Shown one piece after another: positions 1 to 11,464 of a DNA stretch of 64,000 nt. The first letter of the stretch is position 1. Every line of letters starts with the position of its first letter. The notes below the pieces were generated by a model. That model was not told the DNA's origin and did not search any database. It saw only the letters and a program-made list of their open reading frames with translations. Where the stretch lies: the NCBI GenBank assembly GCA_001592805.2, contig CP051143.1, positions 1,860,001 through 1,924,000 of the forward strand. The letters are read 5' to 3'. The position numbers and the translations under genes were made by a program. Source of the DNA: Peltaster fructicola. Lineage: Eukaryota; Ascomycota; Dothideomycetes.

Positions 1-1286
1 CTCACACTGTCAAGGAAGTCTGATGTCCTAGTGCGTCCCTTCGCTGCTCATTATCATGTCATTGTCCTCGTCTCCTGATCGCAGCACTGTGAGGTTGCAT
101 TCACCAAGTGAGCTACTGTGCGCCTCCTGTCGCGTTGACCAGCCGCGCCGATCCGTAACTCAGTATACGAAGATACTACTCTGCTTATGTCCATCGGTGT
201 CAGAATACAGTAGACTTCTAGAATATGAGTCAACGTGCGAGGATCCACAATCCTTCGGCTTACTCAACACCTTATAAGGACCTCTCGTAACGTCGAGTTC
301 GTTGTCATCTCCATCATTCTGCTCCATTCGCTTGTCACCAAGTCATTGTCTAAGATACTCACGAGTGGTGACGGTGCACATTCTGCAGGGACAACGCGCA
401 ATGCTACTTGAGTCCGAATCCTTGGAACCACCCTTGCCGATAGCCGTCCAGTCTTCGCGCAATGCACGATCGACCTCGCGGATATATCGACAACCGAATA
501 ATGTCCTTATCACGGCGTGCGATTCACCACTATCCTCTATCTCGCTTACACCGAGAATCCTACTAATCGCCCCTCTGGCCCTCAGGTCTATCGCTGAAAG
601 ATAAGACAACTAGACATGGCAGCGCACTCACACCATGATAAGCTCCCACAGACGTCAGGACTCGCAGCGCCACAATGCTTGACTCGCCACGCCAAGGTGG
701 TTCGAGGACGACCTAGTTGCGCGGATTGGACACGCGACGAAAGAACAAACCTAGAACTTTAGAACCTTCAGTTCGGACCCGCCACCATTGGATCCCCACC
801 TCTTCTATCGCGTGCCTTCGTCATTCTTACCTGCCTATCTGGTCGACATCTCCGCAAGCGTCCATGAGAGAAGCTTTCGTTTGCACATGGCGTGAATGCT
901 ACGCTGCCAAAAGCGCAGGTAAGTGGTGTAATGCTGGGCGTTCATCCGCGAAATGCTAGCAGCGATGACTTAGCCCGGCTCTCCTTATCCTACCAGTGCG
1001 GCGTCACTGCATGACGGCTTTAGGTCTGAATGAGGGAGGACTTGGATCAGACCAGTCATGAGCTCTGACATGCCTAGTCGATGTCCATCGCAATCGTCGT
1101 GTCGCTATCAGTCACACGCTATCGCAGGCATAATGAGGGTCGTAGGAATACGAGCAGCTAATCTGCTCTCTCGTTGGTGGCCAGCCGAACCCATTGACTG
1201 CATCGGCAACACTAAGTATTAATTGTGCTTGCGTCCCCTCTTCCTCCTCTGTCGCATTCCTCACAGCTCAATCCACAACTTCCACT
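1..1286. other. Intergenic, no supported gene
   Basis: Only short overlapping open frames occur here, on both strands (for example 302-604 on + and 343-609 on -), and none shows a recognisable domain or a convincing splice pattern. The last roughly 100 bases before 1287 are pyrimidine-rich and fit the leader of the amino acid transporter. An in-frame ATG at 1194 would add 31 residues to that protein and is judged less likely. Confidence 0.5.
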
Positions 1287-3235
1287 ATGTCTTCTGTAAC
1301 AGCTGCGAACCTTGGCGGCGTAGCAGACCCTCGACTGAGTGTCGAACCTGACGCCATCGGTTCTAAAGAGTATGAGGTCCACCACCACGGCAACCACTCT
1401 CATGGTCCTGCGCAGCTGCCCACGAAGCTCTACGACCGCAATGTGACCTTCGGCGAGTATCACTACTATGCTCAGCGAGAGCGCGAGTACGAGCGGGGCA
1501 TTGCGCCAAAGACCAACGTTGCGACAGGCCTCGCAACAGTAGTCATTGGCAAGACCTTTAAGAGAAAGGAGAGAGCAGAGCATATGGCTGTCAGGACTGG
1601 TTCAGTCTCTGCAGCAGCTGGCACAACTACAACTGGCGAGAAGGCAACTGCGCCTAGTGGTCTCGCAGGTGTTGTTTCCGATGAGGAATGGCATACAGCT
1701 TCCCGTGCAGCTCGAACGGCAACATGGGGAGCAGTCTTCTATCTTATCACCACCGATATCCTTGGACCATTCAGTGTGCCATGGGCCTTCACTCAGCTCG
1801 GCTACGGGCCTGGTGTCGCGCTATACACCGTGTTCGCTGCCTTCGCTGGTTACTCTGGCTACCTTCTATGGCAGCAATTCCTCGGCCTCGACTCTTCTAG
1901 ATATCCTATCTCTGGCTACGGTGATATCGCCTATCGAATCTACGGAAGTTGGGCACGACACGTCATGAACGTCCTGCAGAGCTTTCAATTCTACATGAAC
2001 GTCACTCTCCTTATCGTCAGCAGTGGTCAGGCTCTGGTGCAGCTTGCCGCAGGTTCCAGTGGAACTGGCTGTCTCTGTTTCGTGGTGGCCGAGGTCATCT
2101 TCATGGCTATCGGCTGTCTTCTAGGACAGATCCGCACGTTGCAGAGGTTCTCCTACTTTGCAAATGTGGCAATCTGGTAAGAATGCCTTGACTTGGTCCA
2201 CTCCTGGGTCGCTAATGACTATCACAGGCTGAACGTCTTCATCATCTTCATGGTTATGGCTATTGCATCGACAAGCTCGCCAAACTGGGATGCGGCTATT
2301 GCATCAGGCTTCGTCACGGAAATCGAGCCTATCTACACGACTGGCGGTATTCCTCCTGGTAAGGAGCTCACCGACAACATCAACGGTCTTATGCAGGCTG
2401 TGTACAGTTATGGCGGTGCCACACTCTTTACGAACCTGATGGCTGAGATGCGCCGTCCATGGGACTTCTGGAAGGCTCTCATCTGTAAGTGATGGCACAT
2501 GACGGTGGACGTTGCTAACATGAAGAAGGTGCTGATGTCTTCATCTTCCTGTGCTACCTCATCTTCGGTGTCGTCGTCTACTCCTACCAGGGACAGGCTA
2601 CATACAACCCTGCTTACCAGGGCATCGACCCATACGCATGGCAAACAGTCGGAAACGTTTTCGCTCTGATCACAGCTGTCATCGCTGCAGTGCTATACGG
2701 TAACATCGGCATCAAGGTCCTCTACGCAAACGTCGGCCGTGAGCTCCTCCGCTTTCCAGCATTGGAGAGCCGTGTCGGCCGATGGATTTGGATCGTCTTC
2801 GTTCCCGCATACTGGATTCTAGCCTTCATTGTCGCCGCAGCAGTGCCACAAGTCAGCTACCTTGGCTCATTCGTCGGTGCAGCATTCATCCTACAATTCT
2901 CATACACCTTCCCACCAGCATTGATGATCGGCTACAACTGTCTGAAAGACTCTCTTCCAACAGACGGTGGCTTCGACCCAACCTCTGGTGCTGTTTACCG
3001 CGACGGTAGCGCGGCTCGTATCTGGCGTGGCTTCAAGGTGCAACTCCTCAGGAACTCATTCAACACTTTCTACTTCCTGGGTTCTCTCGTCACCGCTATC
3101 TTGGGAATCTATGCTTCTATTGTCGGCATGATCCAGTTCTACCAGACCACCCAAGTTACTGCCTTCTCTTGCGTCAACCCTGCGGGAGACAACGGCTGTT
3201 TCACAGTGCTGCCAGCCGGTGGTGCAGCCGCATGA
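1287..3235 (+). CDS. Amino acid transporter, AAAP family (N-system/Mtr-like)
   Basis: Exons 1287-2176, 2228-2484 and 2529-3235 give a 617-residue membrane protein. The introns are 51 and 44 bases with GT..AG ends, and phases match. The N-terminus is a hydrophilic, histidine-containing tail of about 140 residues, followed by roughly ten to eleven hydrophobic segments. Landmarks include GPFSVPWAFTQLGYGPG near the first membrane span and the conserved stretch around RPWDFWKALIC, where the second intron falls. This is the Aa_trans layout of fungal N amino acid transport system proteins such as Neurospora Mtr, which import neutral and aromatic amino acids by proton symport at the plasma membrane. 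The ATG at 1287 (CCACTATGTC) is preferred to the in-frame ATG at 1194 because the extra residues look like leader sequence. Substrate range cannot be read from the sequence. Confidence 0.9.
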
Positions 3236-3943
3236 GGGACCTCTCGCAGATCAATCGAAAGGATCATGCCTGCCGTGCTCTGGGAGCATGCATCTCCTCT
3301 TTCTCGGAACAGTCCCTCGTTCATGTAGTATGCCATACATTCAAAGATACCCTTTGGGAGCTCTACGCAGCGGTGTCGGGATAAGTTGACCTCTCTGCTT
3401 CGGTGTGCATCTCTGCGTGAGATATGAAAGCCTATCGTAACGACAACCAGCACAAAGTCAGAAATACATTACACCGCAGACGGCTGCCTTGCTCTCGGCA
3501 GTGAGAGCAGGCCCTAGTCCTTGTGCTCGTCATTGCTGCTCGAGTTGTGATTGGCTGTCTGTCGATCATAACACTTTATGCACTCTGCATAAAGTTACAT
3601 ATCTCACATTTGTTTGACATCAAGAGCCGCACTTACGAGACTGTCTCATGAATTGGTATGCTCTTCCTTGTGAGACGCACAATGCTGACCCCGCTTGCTC
3701 TTACGGCAGTGGGTATCTGGATACAGCGTCCTGAATGACTGGGCACCAGTGTCTAGCAGACTTCCTGCCTTTCTCCTCCATTCGCATTCGGTGCGAGGCC
3801 CAAGACTCGCACAACCTCGCAAAACATAGTTATGCCCAGGCATGCACATTCGCTAGAGGACGATCAGGGCGCGGCATGGCCAGGTATATCACGATGTCGT
3901 CTCTCCTCCTTCTCCTCGAGTTGGACACTTTCAACACCTCACG
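3236..3943. other. Intergenic spacer between transporter and P450
   Basis: It holds the 3' region of the amino acid transporter and the promoter of the P450 gene. No conserved coding signal was seen. The one clear structure is a perfect inverted repeat at 3573-3595, listed separately. Confidence 0.5.
3573..3595. repeat. Perfect inverted repeat, 10-base arms, 3-base loop
   Basis: The left arm ACTTTATGCA and right arm TGCATAAAGT are exact reverse complements separated by CTC. The element lies about 340 bases after the stop of the transporter and about 350 bases before the P450 start. It could be a dyad binding site in the P450 promoter or a hairpin in a 3' UTR. Function is unknown. Confidence 0.6.
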
Positions 3944-5609
3944 ATGGACGTCAATAACAGCTTCCTGAAGGCGGCCTATCAACAGGTCCGACAGCTGCCT
4001 CTGTCGGTGCAAATCATTGCACTTTTGCTCACGGTGATCGTGGCGTACGCTATTGTTGCATATGCTACACGCCAGCGGCCATATCCACAATTCCCGGTCA
4101 TCGACTTGAAGAAGGAAGAGGGCTTGGGACCAATGATCAGTTGGTTTAAGCGAGGTGAGAAGGTCATTGCAAAAGGACGAAAGACCACCAATGGTACTTT
4201 CCAAGTCATTACTGGCACTGGACCTAAGGTAAAGTACGCAGACAACAGCGTTAGCTATGGCTGACACCTACAGCTTCTTGTTCCTAATCGCTTCGCACAC
4301 GAACTCCGTAACAACGAAGCCTTGAACTTCCAGGAAGCCACAGCAACAGAGTTCTTCCCGACATGGCCAGGCTTCGAAGCTTTCAGGGCTGGTCTGCATT
4401 CAGACAACATCATCACTGAAGTCGTCCGTGTCAAGCTGACTCAATCGCTCAACCTCGTCACGGAGGATCTCGTCGATGAGACCGACGACTCCAGCCGCCT
4501 TATCTTTCCCCCGAGCAAGGAATGGAACAACGTCAAGTTCAAACAAGCAGTACTGGAGATGGTCGCGCGTCTGTCGTCAAGAGTCTTCCTCGGTCAAGAG
4601 CTATGCAGAAACCAAAGATGGCTCGAGATTGCCAAGGACTACACTGTGGACTCCTTCGTCGCAGCTATGAAGCTGCGCTTCACACCAGTGCCTCTTCGAC
4701 CACTCGGACTTCTCGTCTACAAGGAGTGCTGGGCAATTCGCAAGGAATATGCCGATGCCACAAAGCTCATCACGAAAGAGGTTGAGATGCGCAAGGAACG
4801 TGTCCAGAAGGCACTGGACGCTGGTCAGAAACCACCAAAGACAGCGGATACTATTGGCTGGATGCACGAGATCTGCCAGCGTAAAGGCACCAAGACTGAT
4901 CTCGTCGCCGCACAGCTATCACTGTCTCTTGCCGCCATCCACACCACTACCGAGTCCCTCCTGTACCTGCTCATGGATATTTGCAAACACCCGGAGGTCG
5001 TGAAGCCTCTCCGTGAGGAAATGGTCAGTGTCCTTCGCGAGAACGGCTGGTCCAAGACTACTCTTTACAAGATGAAGCTTGTGGACAGCTTTCTCAAGGA
5101 GTCTCAGCGAATCAACACTCTCAGCGATTACACCATGAGTCGTGCCTGCGAACGTGATATCGAGCTCTCGGACGGCACGGTCCTGCCTAAGGGTTCCAGG
5201 ATCAACGTCTTGACTGCTTTTATGGACCCAGAGATCTATGAGGATCCTCACATGTTCAAGGCCGACCGTTTCTTGCAGAAGCGTGCCGTAGCCGGCCAAG
5301 AGAATGGATGGCAGCATGTTACAACCTCGCCAGAGCACCTTGGCTTTGGTCATGGCCAGCACGCCTGTCCAGGCAGATTTTTCGCCACAAACGAGCTTAA
5401 GGTGAGTGCCTGCCTCGTAGCAGCGAGCTGCCACTAACACCACACAGATCGCTCTTTGTTTCATGCTCCTGCGATATGACTTCAAGTTGAGCAACTTCGG
5501 AGGTGATCAGTCAAGCTTCGAGGGCAGAAGGATCATCCCCCAGGACTTTGAGTTGCAGTACAAGTCGCGGGAGCCTGAGCTTGATCTCATGAGTTTGAGC
5601 TTCGTATGA
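3944..5609 (+). CDS. Cytochrome P450, ent-kaurene oxidase-like fungal type
   Basis: Exons 3944-4228, 4274-5401 and 5448-5609 encode 524 residues; the introns are 45 and 46 bases with matching phases. Residues about 20-42 form one hydrophobic anchor, so the enzyme should sit on the ER facing the cytosol. The I-helix carries AAIHTTTE, the ExxR motif is ESQR at about 371-374, and the haem loop is FGHGQHACPGRF with the ligand cysteine at about 460. The GQHACPGRFFATNELK form of the loop is typical of the fungal group that includes gibberellin ent-kaurene oxidase and many terpene or polyketide hydroxylases. It is therefore a haem monooxygenase of secondary metabolism or detoxification, with unknown substrate. 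An MFS exporter follows on the same strand, which suggests a shared metabolite, but no terpene or polyketide synthase is present in the window. Confidence 0.92.
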
Positions 5610-6221
5610 GGCACGAATGTATGAAGATATGACCTACACCTGGCAGCCGATAGCCATTGCAAAATGTTGCAGGACACCTCTCGATGTGCCTGCTCTGTGA
5701 AGACCCACATACCCCGATGGTGCTGTGATTGCATGGATCATGAACCTGTTGACGTCTATTACTTAGTTCTGCACGGCAGGTAAATGTATGCTGTTTCGGC
5801 TGTAGAGCAGCTACATCATTGCACTTCACTACTTGCCAAGTTCGACTCATGTCAGCATCTGCTTACACAGGAAGCGTTCTGGAAGGCATGTCGATCGATA
5901 CCCGTCGGAATGGTCGATCATGGCGATATCGGCTGTCCCTAAACACACCCCATTCCGTCCGTATGTGCCAGCTGCCGATGCAAACCTTTACACGCTCTTG
6001 CACGAACCAATGACCACGGCAGTCGGCACGTCAAGCAGCTGTCGAGATTGGCTATTTGTGGGTTTAGCCACTGCATTGCCGGCTACGATGCTGCATCTCA
6101 TGCCGTGCGCTCCTATGACGGCAACAGACATTCGTACGTCCAAACCGCTGCGGCTTTAGCAGTGAAAGTGAGTACATGACCACTTCCTCCTTCTGAGTTC
6201 ATTCAGTACGACATTCGCGAT
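5610..6221. other. Intergenic spacer between P450 and MFS genes
   Basis: Two overlapping short open frames on + (5819-6013 and 5833-6159) show no domain. The region should contain the P450 3' UTR and the MFS promoter. No distinctive motif was seen. Confidence 0.45.
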
Positions 6222-7964
6222 ATGGGCAGAGATACAGCAGCCGCCGAGGCAGGTCTGCACGACCAAACGCAGCTCTTACAGAAGAGAGAGCTGCTGATTG
6301 TCTTCGGAACAATGACCGCTGCCCTCTTCGTGGCCTTCCTCGACCAGAATGGTATCACAGTCCTGCTGCCCTCAATCGCAAGAGATCTAAATGCTCAATC
6401 GTCGATCACCTGGGCAGGTACTTCTGCGTTGGTGGCTAATACCATCTTCCAGATTCTGTACGGTCGTTTGAGTGATTTGTTCGGACGAAAGAACATCCTC
6501 ATATCTGCGCTGATACTTCTGTCCTTGAGCGACCTAGTATGCGGACTCTCCGTCAATTCGACAATGCTCTACATCTTCCGTGGTCTGGCTGGTGTCGCTG
6601 GCGGCGGCATCACAAGTTTGACGATGATGATCGTGAGTGACATCGTCACATTACAAGATCGAGGAAAGTATCAAGGCATCCTTGGAGCTGCAGTCGGACT
6701 CGGCAATGCTGTTGGGCCGGTTCTGGCTGCGTCCTTTGACCTTGTCACCTGGCGAGGTCTATTCTACCTACTGGCACCACTGTGCATGCTCACAGTGATT
6801 CCAAGCTGGCGATACCTGCCGACGAACATGCCCAAGCTCAATGTGCGTGAGACTCTTGCGAAGATCGATCTCCTCGGTCTCCTCACCGGAACAGCGGCCG
6901 TCATACTTCTGCTCATTCCCATCTCCCAGGGTGGCCATGATGGCTACGCTTGGTCATCTCCAGAGATCGTTGCTATGCTATGTGTTGGCGGAGTGTGCTT
7001 TGTGGCGTTCCTGGTGGTTGAGTGGAAGTTTGCCAGTCTTCCCATGATGCCACTGGCGATGTTCAGGAGTCCTAGCGTATCTGCCATGCTGGCACAGAGC
7101 TTACTCTTGGGTGCGAGCTACTACTCATACATCTACTTTGTACCGCTTTATCTGCAGAACGTCAAGCGACTGAGTCCGATAGCATCAGCAGTCATGATGC
7201 TCCCGCTGGTGGTATCTCAGTCGATCACTTCGACATTGGCAGGTCTCTATATCAGCTTGTACAACCGATATGGCATTGTCATCTGGTCGGGCTTCTTCAT
7301 CTGGACTCTTGGCTCCGGTCTGCTGATCATAAGCGACACTCAGACCAACCTTGGACTCTTCGCTTTCTATCTGATCATCATCGGCTCGGGTACAGGATGC
7401 ACCTTTCAGCCGACACTCGTGGCGTTACAGGCACAAACACCGGCGATACAGCGAGCGGTGGTCACGTCAAACCGCAACTTTCTGCGAAGCTCTGGCGGTG
7501 CTATTGGCCTTGCTGTGTCATCTGCGGTGCTCGCGAATACTCTCAAGTCTGCATTACCTGCAGATCTTGCGGATGTTGCAAACAGCTCCTTCGCTGCACC
7601 AAAGCTCTCACACTTTTCTACTGAGCAGCAGCGTCTGATTGTGCATGGCTACGCGCTGGCAAGTCGGAATGTGTTCATATGGTGCGTACCGTTGACGGGT
7701 ATCTGTCTGGTTTTGTGCCTTTTCATCCGGGATCGAGGTCTACAGCGGAAAGAAGAGATTGCGCAGCAGAGTACACAATCATCGGTAGAAACGGGCGAAG
7801 AGACGCAAGAGAAAGCGACCAGTAGAGTGGCCCAAGTGCATCCGGTACAAGAGAGGTCGACGCACGTCACAGACCTCGACCATGATCCTTGTGACGAACA
7901 CCATCATGGCAATGACAGTGATTTTGGCAGCATTACGAGCACGATGCCTGAGAAAGCAGGATAA
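6222..7964 (+). CDS. MFS drug:H+ antiporter, DHA2 type (14 membrane spans)
   Basis: This is a single uninterrupted frame of 580 residues. A short cytosolic N-terminus leads into TM1 with FVAFLDQNGITVLLPSIA, the typical start of DHA2 multidrug and toxin exporters. Motif A (GRLSDLFGRK, about 81-90) follows TM2 and the antiporter motif C (GLGNAVGPVLA, about 156-166) lies in TM5. About 14 hydrophobic segments end near residue 505. The C-terminal tail of about 75 residues is charged, with a short histidine cluster (DEHHHG). Family knowledge makes this a plasma- or vacuolar-membrane exporter driven by proton exchange. The P450 lies 612 bases upstream on the same strand, so joint function in making and exporting, or clearing, a small molecule is possible but not shown. 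Confidence 0.92.
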   Translation: MGRDTAAAEAGLHDQTQLLQKRELLIVFGTMTAALFVAFLDQNGITVLLPSIARDLNAQSSITWAGTSALVANTIFQILYGRLSDLFGRKNILISALILLSLSDLVCGLSVNSTMLYIFRGLAGVAGGGITSLTMMIVSDIVTLQDRGKYQGILGAAVGLGNAVGPVLAASFDLVTWRGLFYLLAPLCMLTVIPSWRYLPTNMPKLNVRETLAKIDLLGLLTGTAAVILLLIPISQGGHDGYAWSSPEIVAMLCVGGVCFVAFLVVEWKFASLPMMPLAMFRSPSVSAMLAQSLLLGASYYSYIYFVPLYLQNVKRLSPIASAVMMLPLVVSQSITSTLAGLYISLYNRYGIVIWSGFFIWTLGSGLLIISDTQTNLGLFAFYLIIIGSGTGCTFQPTLVALQAQTPAIQRAVVTSNRNFLRSSGGAIGLAVSSAVLANTLKSALPADLADVANSSFAAPKLSHFSTEQQRLIVHGYALASRNVFIWCVPLTGICLVLCLFIRDRGLQRKEEIAQQSTQSSVETGEETQEKATSRVAQVHPVQERSTHVTDLDHDPCDEHHHGNDSDFGSITSTMPEKAG

Positions 7965-8296
7965 TGATAATGTGAAGACGTACAACCATGGTTCTTGGCC
8001 TCACGTGTCTGGTGATGTGTTGATATGTCATTCGTGATTGATTGCAGTGTGATGTTTGTCAATACCAGGTCAACAAGAGACGAGATGATCACCACAAGTG
8101 GCTGACAGCCAAGCCCGGTATGTGGCGCACGAATAACCGCGTTCCTGCGCCCATCTGCCTATGCTGGTACTGCAAGCATGACCAGCACGACAGGTCTTTA
8201 CCAGCCTTGCTCTTCTGATGCTTGTCGAAGAGCATGCTGCAGTGCGCTGTGATCCTTGAATCGGGCTCAAGATTCACGCGGCGTTGAAGCTGCACG
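7965..8296. other. Intergenic spacer
   Basis: It holds the 3' region of the MFS gene and the promoter and leader of the cohesin loader. No motif or gene was recognised. Confidence 0.4.
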
Positions 8297-11089
8297 ATGT
8301 CTCGCTCTTCCCAGGGGTACGGCAACACATCAGGCGGATATGATTACGCGCAGCAGCAAGCCCACGCGCCTCATTCGCAGCAGTATGCTCACCATCAGCA
8401 GAGCGATGCGCAGAATGGCTACACCTATGGGCAAGCACGCGTCGATGCCTCGCAGTATCGCGACCAATTCTCCACCACGCCGCTGCCTGCAGCCACCCAT
8501 CAAAGCCAACCACAACATCAGTCTTGGCAGCAGAACAACAATCTCTTTCAAGAGCAATTTTACACTGCACACACGTCACCGCATTACAATCAAGGAACAA
8601 ACAGCTCAGTCCATGCAAGCACGTTTCAACATCACGGACACCCAGCTGCTCAGTCCTGGGCACAACCTCCACCATATGCCACTCAGCACGCTCAAACGGT
8701 AGCGTCGAGTCATCAGACGGCATCTTACCCTTCACCTGTTCATATGCAGCATCAGAACTTCCATAACAACTACGCAGGACAGCAGAATCTGTCCTATCAC
8801 CCAAGCAGATCCCAGCAAACAGACCACAACCGAAACCAGTACATGGGAAGTGCTCCGACATTTACATCACCACGCGTGAGCCAACCGGATGCTATGACTG
8901 CTGCTCATCAGAGTAGGAAGCCTATGCTGCAGCCGCAATCGGTGAATCAGCAGCCCAAGCCTACTCAACCACAACCGCTCAAACAAGCACAAATACCGCC
9001 AAAGACACCGTCTCTGGTTCAAGATCAACCGCATCTGTCGAAGCGTCGCAAGTCAAACGATGGTACTGCCCTGCCACAGCATTTGTCAATCTCGAGTTCA
9101 CATCAGCTAGCACGATCTACAACTACTCCGTCACATGCACGCTTGTCCCAGGGATCCTCAACGAAAGCTCATGATGCAGAACTCTGTACAGTGCTCTTGG
9201 CATTGGCTGACGAGTATGTTGAGGCAGCTTACAGTATGACTGTGGACAGCAATGATAATCAGGAATATCAACGTCTGATTGCTACCGCGATAGCCTGCCT
9301 GGAGAGTGCTCTCACGAGCTTTCGCCAGACTGATGTCAGACGTGAGTCCAACATACGTCTTAAGTTGGCCGCTCTGATCTTTGAGGAGACAGAGAACAGC
9401 GACCAGGCTGAGGACATACTAGGCAAAGGTATTGCAAATTGTGAAAGAGCACGACTGCCTGATCTGCGCTATACTATGCAGTATCTGCATATACAGATAT
9501 TACACTCTAAGATCCCCAAAGCAGCCATCAAGGCAGTCGACAAGCTGATCGACGAGGTGGGAGTACAAAAGCTGACGCACTGGAGTTTCGCATTTCGCTA
9601 CCTCAAATTCTCGTTGAGTCTAGGAGATGCATCTGTTGATGCCGTGGCACTCCTTCGTCAGCTTACCCAGATCAATGAGCTTGCCAGAGCACATCACCGA
9701 GTCGCCCTGAGCTGTCTCACTTCGTGCTTCGAGACGATGATTGGCTTACGCACCAACACTACGGAGAGTCTTGAGCTTGCACAACGATCACTCGCAGATA
9801 TAAGGTCCTATCAGCTCAACCCTGATCTGGAGAGACTGCCACAGTTGCGAGCCATGATATGTCACTTGGATCTCGCTTGTCATATTGCTCACTTCTCCGC
9901 TGATCAGATGAGAACAGCTATGCATGTCATGCGAGTCGAACAGGACAATCTCTCCATAGCTAAGGGCTGGCAAGGTGATGGTTCCTACGTTGTACCTCTT
10001 GGCATCAAGGGTGGTGAAAGTCTCGTGCTCGATACACCCGGCATCTTCTCAGCTACAGAGACAGGGGATATCGGCTTGAAATTCAACTGGATCACCAAGG
10101 GCGCCATGTTGACCATAGGATACGTCCTTATGGGCATGTCTCTCCTTCCTCGTAACGGAGAGACACTCAAGTCGGAGATTTTCTTCAGAGAAGCCCTCAA
10201 GATCAATGCTGTCGAACCATCATCTTCCGAATCACAAAAAGCAGTACAAGAAGGACAGCCAAAATCGGCTTTCGGACCATTGCACGCAGTCCAAGAAGCA
10301 GAAAGACAGCAAGGATCGGCTCAAGCGGCGATAAAGTTCATCATGGCATGCTCATTTGCAGCACGAGCGAAGTATGGTGAAGCTGTGACCTTGCTGAAGG
10401 AGTTTAACCAAGAGAAAGCACGAGACGGACCACAAGGCGACATCGATCGTGCAAGACTAAAGTTCTTGACTGCTTCGTGTCTACAAGGCTCGGGAGAGCT
10501 CCGTAAGGCACTGGAGCTATATTCGCCGTTGCTTCATGACTTTGATGCCGAGAAGAAGACACTGCCTCTACTCAAGGACATCCAGGTTCTGGCCATCATC
10601 AACAGTGTTCACATTCTCAGAATCATGCAGCCAGACTGGAGAGATCGCACAGAGACACTGTTGAAGAGCGTTGAGGCTCATTGTCTTGCTCACCCGAATA
10701 AAGCCTTTGCTTCCGTCTACCACATCATTGAATCGACCACAGCGCCGGCGCATACGACCATTGGAGACGTCAAGAAGACCTTGAATCATGCCCTGGTTCC
10801 CGCGCAAGCAGTCAAGAACAAACAGCTCCTCGCCTTGATTATGAACATGATGAGTGAGACATTCTTCACCGATCTTGTCGGCGCGCAAGCAAAGTCCTCT
10901 TCAAACGCCGGTCGCACTCTCGCCAAGCAAAGCGGCGACGAGCTCTGGGTCGCTGTAGGCTCTGGCATGCTACGAGATACCCTTGAGCGCAGTGGACATC
11001 TCGAAGAGGCCATGGACGCCAATGCTCAGGCGAGGAGTGCCATCGATACACTGCCACGTGCTGTCAAAGCGTCACTTGGTCTGGGCTGA
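8297..11089 (+). CDS. MAU2: Cohesin loading factor, Scc4/Mau2 family
   Basis: One exon encodes 930 residues. The first roughly 290 residues are low complexity, rich in Gln, His, Ser and Pro, and look disordered. From about residue 295 (LCTVLLALADEYVEAAY) a helical TPR-like superhelix runs almost to the end, matching the Cohesin_load family in order and content (for example ATAIACLESAL followed by EETENSDQAEDILGKGI). Family knowledge: Scc4/Mau2 (Ssl3 in fission yeast) forms a complex with the HEAT-repeat protein Scc2/Mis4/Nipbl, wraps the Scc2 N-terminus, and helps load cohesin onto chromatin before replication. The long glutamine/histidine-rich N-terminus is an addition beyond the core fold. 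The ATG at 8297 is the first in the frame; a later start inside the disordered region cannot be excluded. Confidence 0.88.
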   Translation: MSRSSQGYGNTSGGYDYAQQQAHAPHSQQYAHHQQSDAQNGYTYGQARVDASQYRDQFSTTPLPAATHQSQPQHQSWQQNNNLFQEQFYTAHTSPHYNQGTNSSVHASTFQHHGHPAAQSWAQPPPYATQHAQTVASSHQTASYPSPVHMQHQNFHNNYAGQQNLSYHPSRSQQTDHNRNQYMGSAPTFTSPRVSQPDAMTAAHQSRKPMLQPQSVNQQPKPTQPQPLKQAQIPPKTPSLVQDQPHLSKRRKSNDGTALPQHLSISSSHQLARSTTTPSHARLSQGSSTKAHDAELCTVLLALADEYVEAAYSMTVDSNDNQEYQRLIATAIACLESALTSFRQTDVRRESNIRLKLAALIFEETENSDQAEDILGKGIANCERARLPDLRYTMQYLHIQILHSKIPKAAIKAVDKLIDEVGVQKLTHWSFAFRYLKFSLSLGDASVDAVALLRQLTQINELARAHHRVALSCLTSCFETMIGLRTNTTESLELAQRSLADIRSYQLNPDLERLPQLRAMICHLDLACHIAHFSADQMRTAMHVMRVEQDNLSIAKGWQGDGSYVVPLGIKGGESLVLDTPGIFSATETGDIGLKFNWITKGAMLTIGYVLMGMSLLPRNGETLKSEIFFREALKINAVEPSSSESQKAVQEGQPKSAFGPLHAVQEAERQQGSAQAAIKFIMACSFAARAKYGEAVTLLKEFNQEKARDGPQGDIDRARLKFLTASCLQGSGELRKALELYSPLLHDFDAEKKTLPLLKDIQVLAIINSVHILRIMQPDWRDRTETLLKSVEAHCLAHPNKAFASVYHIIESTTAPAHTTIGDVKKTLNHALVPAQAVKNKQLLALIMNMMSETFFTDLVGAQAKSSSNAGRTLAKQSGDELWVAVGSGMLRDTLERSGHLEEAMDANAQARSAIDTLPRAVKASLGLG

Positions 11090-11464
11090 GCGAATCATGC
11101 ACATCCACATGCTTCTACAGCGACAATCAGAAGCTAGGACTAGAGATAGTCTCACTTTCTCAGATATGTTATTCACTCTTAGCCCTGGTCTAAGTGTAGT
11201 AATTAGCAAGACTACTGGCAGCTTCGCAGCAAGACGCTGGACTGCTACACATTTGTGGGAAGAAAAGTGAGGACCCATCAGATATGCAGCATTCACCTAC
11301 ATGGCTTGGCGTAATGAAACCTTTTGGCATATAAAACCACGCCCTCTGCCACTTCAGTCCCGTCTTCTCTGCGTTCTCCATAACACTATTGTTCTTGCGC
11401 CTGATCGATAAACACATCAACGTCTAAAAGCAGCATAACACAAGCTGCAAGCGATACATTCAAG
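11090..11464. other. Intergenic spacer with promoter of coiled-coil gene
   Basis: It contains a good TATA box (11330-11336) followed by a pyrimidine-rich leader ending at the ATG of the coiled-coil gene. No gene was recognised. Confidence 0.5.
11330..11336 (+). promoter_or_regulatory. TATA box
   Basis: TATAAAA occurs in the context GGCATATAAAACCACGCCC, about 130 bases before the ATG at 11465. A C/T-rich stretch typical of fungal start regions follows. Assignment rests on position and consensus only. Confidence 0.5.

Noticed and set aside
5833-6159. 108-codon frame before the MFS gene
   Set aside because: No motif, and it overlaps another frame of equal quality; most likely promoter sequence.
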